This document shows positions 6,733 to 9,406 of a DNA stretch of 9,406 bases, one piece after another; positions within the stretch are counted from its first letter, which is position 1; the number at the start of each line of letters is the position of its first letter. The stretch lies in contig JAEXRB010000017.1 of assembly GCA_023438325.1 (NCBI GenBank), positions 1-9,406 on the forward strand. The letters are read 5' to 3'. Below the pieces are notes generated by a model, which saw nothing but the letters and a program-made list of their open reading frames with translations, was not told the origin of the DNA and made no database searches. The position numbers were made by a program, and so were the translations under genes. Origin of the DNA: Pseudomonadota bacterium. Its GTDB lineage: Bacteria; Pseudomonadota; Gammaproteobacteria; Xanthomonadales; Xanthomonadaceae.

Positions 6733-6868
6733 TTGGGTCAATCTCCCTCACCCGAGTCCACTGATTTCTGGCTAAAACCCGCCACTGCCTGAGCTTGGGG
6801 ATCGCTGCATAACCAGTCCAAGTTTTCTGCCGCATCCCCAGTGGGTCAGTTTTGGATCGGCGGCAACA
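6733..6868. mobile_element. Probable IS21-family terminal remnant
   Basis: Read on the minus strand from 6868, the sequence begins TGTTGCCGCCGATCC and continues AAAACTGACCCACT. IS21-family ends start with TGT and carry repeated TGACCCA-type transposase sites, so this matches in form. A second such motif, GGAGATTGACCCAACC on the minus strand (6733-6748), lies at the other edge of the interval. No istA or istB sequence is present, so at most an end fragment remains. The match is from memory of the family, not from a search. The hairpin at 6796-6840 lies inside. Confidence 0.4.
6796..6840. terminator. Hairpin downstream of the lipoprotein gene, possible terminator
   Basis: TGGGGAT (6796-6802) pairs exactly with ATCCCCA (6834-6840). 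Pairing continues inward with one bulged C and one mismatch, so the arms span about 6796-6809 and 6828-6840 around an 18-nt loop. It lies 67 bp after the lipoprotein stop. No T-run follows directly, so termination is uncertain; it may instead belong to the IS-like fragment. Confidence 0.35.
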
Positions 6869-7001
6869 TGGCTGCGATCAGTTCGATGCACCATTGTCCT
6901 TGCCCGCCAGAACTGAAGTGTTGGTGCCCCAGATTCGGATCTCCTGCGATGAGATAGGCTAGCGTCACAATTGAATGCTCCTTATGCTTGAGACCTGACC
7001 A

Positions 7002-8891
7002 ATGGGAAAGCCGTACGCCGAAGAGTTGGCGCAGTTGGAACCCACGACGCGCGAGGTGTTCGAGCTTCCGGTCGAGACGCTGAGGCGCGCCATCGAGGAC
7101 TGTGCTGGAAGCGGTCTTGTCATCGTTGCCTCGGGTGGTTCCCACACTGTGGCGCTCTATCTGCTCGAACTGCACCAGCGCGCTACGAGTCATCCCTGCC
7201 GCATCGTGACGCCGCTGGTCTTTCGCAACGAGCGTCGGCTGTCGTTAGGCGATGTTTGGCTGCTCAGCGCCGGTGGGAGCAACGCGGACATCTTGAGCGC
7301 GGCCGAGCAGGCAATGCAGGTCGGCTCGCGCTCTATCACCGCCCTCGTCGCCGCTCCCGACAGCGCTCTAGAACGCTTGATCGCCCCGTATGGTGCCAGT
7401 CGCACGGTGTCCTTCACCCTGAGCGCCGGACGCGATGGATTCCTCGCCACCAATAGCCTATGGGGTTCATGCGTATTACTCGAACGGGCTTACCAAGCGG
7501 TCGGGGGCGCAGGCCCGCCTGTGACCCAGGCAGAGGTCGAGGCTGCCCTGCGCTGGGGCGAGGTCCAGGCGCAGTCCGTCCCTTTGGCCGACACGTACGT
7601 TGGCCTCGGGGACGGAGACACCCTAATTGGGTTGTCTGACCTAGAAATGCGCGCCACAGAGGCGGCCTTGGCCTCGGTGTGGGTGACCGACCTGCGCAAC
7701 GTAGGCCACGGACGTCACTACTGGTTCGCGACTCGCGGTGCGTCGACACAGGTAATCAGCCTGTCCACTCCGACCTACTTCCCCCTCGCCGAGCAGACCG
7801 CGGCTCTCATCCGCATCGCCGCTCCGGTCCACGCCGACACGGTGCCAAGCACTGGATCGCGGGCGCGGCTGGCTTCGATCGCTTGGTCGCTGCATCTGGC
7901 GGCACGTCTAGGCGGCCGCCTGAATCGCGATCCTGGACGTCCCGGGGTTCCGACCTTCGGCGAAGCACTCTACAACCTGGCTCCCCCGTCAGTCGTACAA
8001 CGAGATGACGTGCCGTGTGACGAACAAATCATCCTCGCCAAGCTGGGGATCGCCGAACACAAACTGGCACCAGCTGTGCGCGACGAGTGGCAAGTGCATC
8101 TGGACGCCTTTCGCGTCACGCTGCAGGCCGCGCGGCCGCGAGCGGTTGTGTTCGACTTCGACGGCACTCTCATCGAATCCTCGCGTCGCTACGAAATGAT
8201 GGAAGCGCGCGTGGTTGATGAGTTAGTGCGTCTGCTACGTGCCGGTGTGGCGGTTGGCATTGCGACCGGGCGAGGTGACTCCTGCGGGCACGCTTTGCGT
8301 CAGGCACTTCCGCGCGAACTCTGGGATGGAGTGGCGGTCGGCTATTTGAACGGCGCCATGTGTCAAGCCCTTGCCGACGAAGCCCTCGCGCCGGTGGAAC
8401 CGGTCGCAGCTATCGAGGAGGCCTTTCAACGCATTCAGCGCGTGATCCTCGCCGGTGGCGGCCATCGGCGCCGCTACCCACGCCAGTGCTCAGTGTCGGT
8501 ACCAGACGGGCGTGCCATGTCCGAGCTGTGGACGCAGGTCTCGGACCTGTTGCGCGACCTCACCGAGGGCGAACATCTGCGGGTCTGGATGTCTTCGCAC
8601 TCCATCGACATTGTCGCTAGTGAGGTTTCAAAGCAGAACGTTGTGAGCTACATGGCGAGCCTTTCGAATTGCTTGCCGGACGATGTGCTGTGCATAGGAG
8701 ACCGCGGGCGATGGCCGGGTAACGACTTTGAGTTGCTAGACCGCCCGCTGAGCCTGTCATCCGAGCAATGCTCCTCAGCACCCGACCGCTGCTGGAACCT
8801 TGCCGGACGTCGGCGACGCCAAGTTGGCGCGACAGTTGCACAGTTGCAGATGTTCGATGCGATCCAGGGTGAATTACGATTCCGGGGGTAA
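7002..8891 (+). CDS. Fusion of a SIS-like sugar-phosphate-binding domain with a HAD-family phosphatase
   Basis: This 629-aa protein starts at ATG 7002 with only a weak upstream ribosome site. Residues about 35-310 resemble the SIS fold of sugar isomerases: VIVASGGSHT (40-49), LLSAGGSNADI (87-97) and a second half with NVGHGRHYW (233-241), recalling the HG motif of SIS proteins. Residues about 378-600 form a HAD phosphatase with all four motifs: DFDGT (385-389; nucleophile Asp385, acid/base Asp387), Thr422 in IATGRG, Lys544 in VSKQN, and GDxxxxxxND (Asp567, Asp575). The spacing between motifs II and III fits a C2-type cap. It probably binds a phosphosugar or nucleotide and dephosphorylates a related compound in the cytoplasm. 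A partner gene starts 4 nt after its stop. The domains are clear; the substrate and the link to defence are inferred. Confidence 0.85.
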   Translation: MGKPYAEELAQLEPTTREVFELPVETLRRAIEDCAGSGLVIVASGGSHTVALYLLELHQRATSHPCRIVTPLVFRNERRLSLGDVWLLSAGGSNADILSAAEQAMQVGSRSITALVAAPDSALERLIAPYGASRTVSFTLSAGRDGFLATNSLWGSCVLLERAYQAVGGAGPPVTQAEVEAALRWGEVQAQSVPLADTYVGLGDGDTLIGLSDLEMRATEAALASVWVTDLRNVGHGRHYWFATRGASTQVISLSTPTYFPLAEQTAALIRIAAPVHADTVPSTGSRARLASIAWSLHLAARLGGRLNRDPGRPGVPTFGEALYNLAPPSVVQRDDVPCDEQIILAKLGIAEHKLAPAVRDEWQVHLDAFRVTLQAARPRAVVFDFDGTLIESSRRYEMMEARVVDELVRLLRAGVAVGIATGRGDSCGHALRQALPRELWDGVAVGYLNGAMCQALADEALAPVEPVAAIEEAFQRIQRVILAGGGHRRRYPRQCSVSVPDGRAMSELWTQVSDLLRDLTEGEHLRVWMSSHSIDIVASEVSKQNVVSYMASLSNCLPDDVLCIGDRGRWPGNDFELLDRPLSLSSEQCSSAPDRCWNLAGRRRRQVGATVAQLQMFDAIQGELRFRG

Positions 8892-8895
8892 GTGG

Positions 8896-9406
8896 ATGAA
8901 CGAGCGAGCGGCGCTCCGCATGCTGAGCCGCGTGATGGAGTGGGACGTGGAGAAAGCACAGCAAGAGTTCGAGTGGCTGCGCTTGATATCGGCAGTGAAG
9001 TACGACAGCTACCGGGACTTTCTGGCTGGGGTTCGATTTCTCGAGAGTCTCGTCGGCTGGCTGTTGCAGTTCCAATCACATGATCGCGCGGCGGCCTATG
9101 ACTTTGTTCGTCATCGACTCGTGTTCGTCAGCGCTGTGGAGCGTGAGCGTTTGGTCGAGGCGATGTATTCGCGTACGGTCTTACCACGGTTATTGCGCTC
9201 CGTCGCTCAGACCCGCAGCATCGCACCTTGGCAGGTCTACACGACAACTGATGCAATCCAGGATCTGGAGATTGCTCGCCGGCGCACTCTCTTCCTCGGC
9301 TTGAGCGACGGAGCTCGGCTGGACACTTTCCGCCATGCCAACGTCGGGCGTATCTCCAACGAGCAGGTCGTCATGGGATCACAACTCGATGCCGAGAAGT
9401 GGGAAG
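8896..9406 (+). CDS. Partial phosphoribosyltransferase-like protein (PRTase-CE type), N-terminal 170 residues
   Basis: The frame starts at ATG 8896, 4 nt after the SIS-HAD stop, with GGGGG at 8884-8888 overlapping that gene's end as a ribosome site. It runs off the window. The visible part is soluble and helical at first (EFEWLRLISAVKYDSYRDFL at 24-43), followed near residue 131 by TLFLGLSDGARLDTFRHAN and ISNEQVV (153-159). The FLGLSDGA...F/RR.N...NEQ pattern matches what I recall of proteins annotated as phosphoribosyltransferase-like, PRTase-CE, placed in predicted bacterial conflict systems. The PRPP-binding motif would lie beyond the edge, so the activity cannot be confirmed. A GTG frame at 8892 overlaps but lacks these features. 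The tight spacing implies one transcript and joint function with the SIS-HAD protein. Confidence 0.7.
   Translation, partial: MNERAALRMLSRVMEWDVEKAQQEFEWLRLISAVKYDSYRDFLAGVRFLESLVGWLLQFQSHDRAAAYDFVRHRLVFVSAVERERLVEAMYSRTVLPRLLRSVAQTRSIAPWQVYTTTDAIQDLEIARRRTLFLGLSDGARLDTFRHANVGRISNEQVVMGSQLDAEKWE

Noticed and set aside
6846..7193. 115-codon minus-strand frame as a transposase remnant
   Set aside because: Half of it is antisense to the SIS-HAD gene, and the remainder shows no transposase motif I can name.

Overview
The window looks like the chromosome of a gamma-proteobacterium of the Xanthomonadaceae/Rhodanobacteraceae group. The left third carries the 5' end of speD, a divergent Clp-type CRP/FNR regulator that keeps the Glu associated with c-di-GMP rather than cAMP sensing, and trpC and trpD on the opposite strand. 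That clp/trpC/trpD neighbourhood, with speD beside clp, is the arrangement I know from Xanthomonas and relatives. These genes are GC-rich and intact.

From about 2888 the housekeeping order stops. trpG, expected just upstream of trpD, is absent. In its place are about 400 bp without a recognisable gene (two adjacent palindromes and a 15-codon ORF overlapping the trpD start), then a leftward 310-aa ORF whose middle weakly resembles Tn7 TnsE-type proteins. At its 5' end lies an array of 16-20 bp repeats (4238-4399), four in one orientation followed by three in the other, spaced mostly 20-22 bp. This looks like transposase-binding sites at transposon ends, or an operator array. I read 2888-4400 as a remnant of a Tn7-like element or the edge of an accessory island. 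A further ~400 bp is AT-richer and holds no gene I can support.

The right half is accessory. A 643-aa predicted outer-membrane lipoprotein (lipobox, long Ala-rich coiled coil, unrecognised C-terminal domain) is followed by a hairpin and what looks like an IS21-family terminus. Then comes a two-gene unit cut by the window edge: a 629-aa fusion of a SIS-like domain to a complete HAD phosphatase, and, 4 nt later, a protein resembling the phosphoribosyltransferase-like (PRTase-CE) family I associate with predicted bacterial conflict systems. Together they suggest a nucleotide- or sugar-phosphate-based defence or stress operon. This is the best candidate for a poorly described system, but the function is inferred from domains only.

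No rRNA, tRNA or CRISPR array was recognised.
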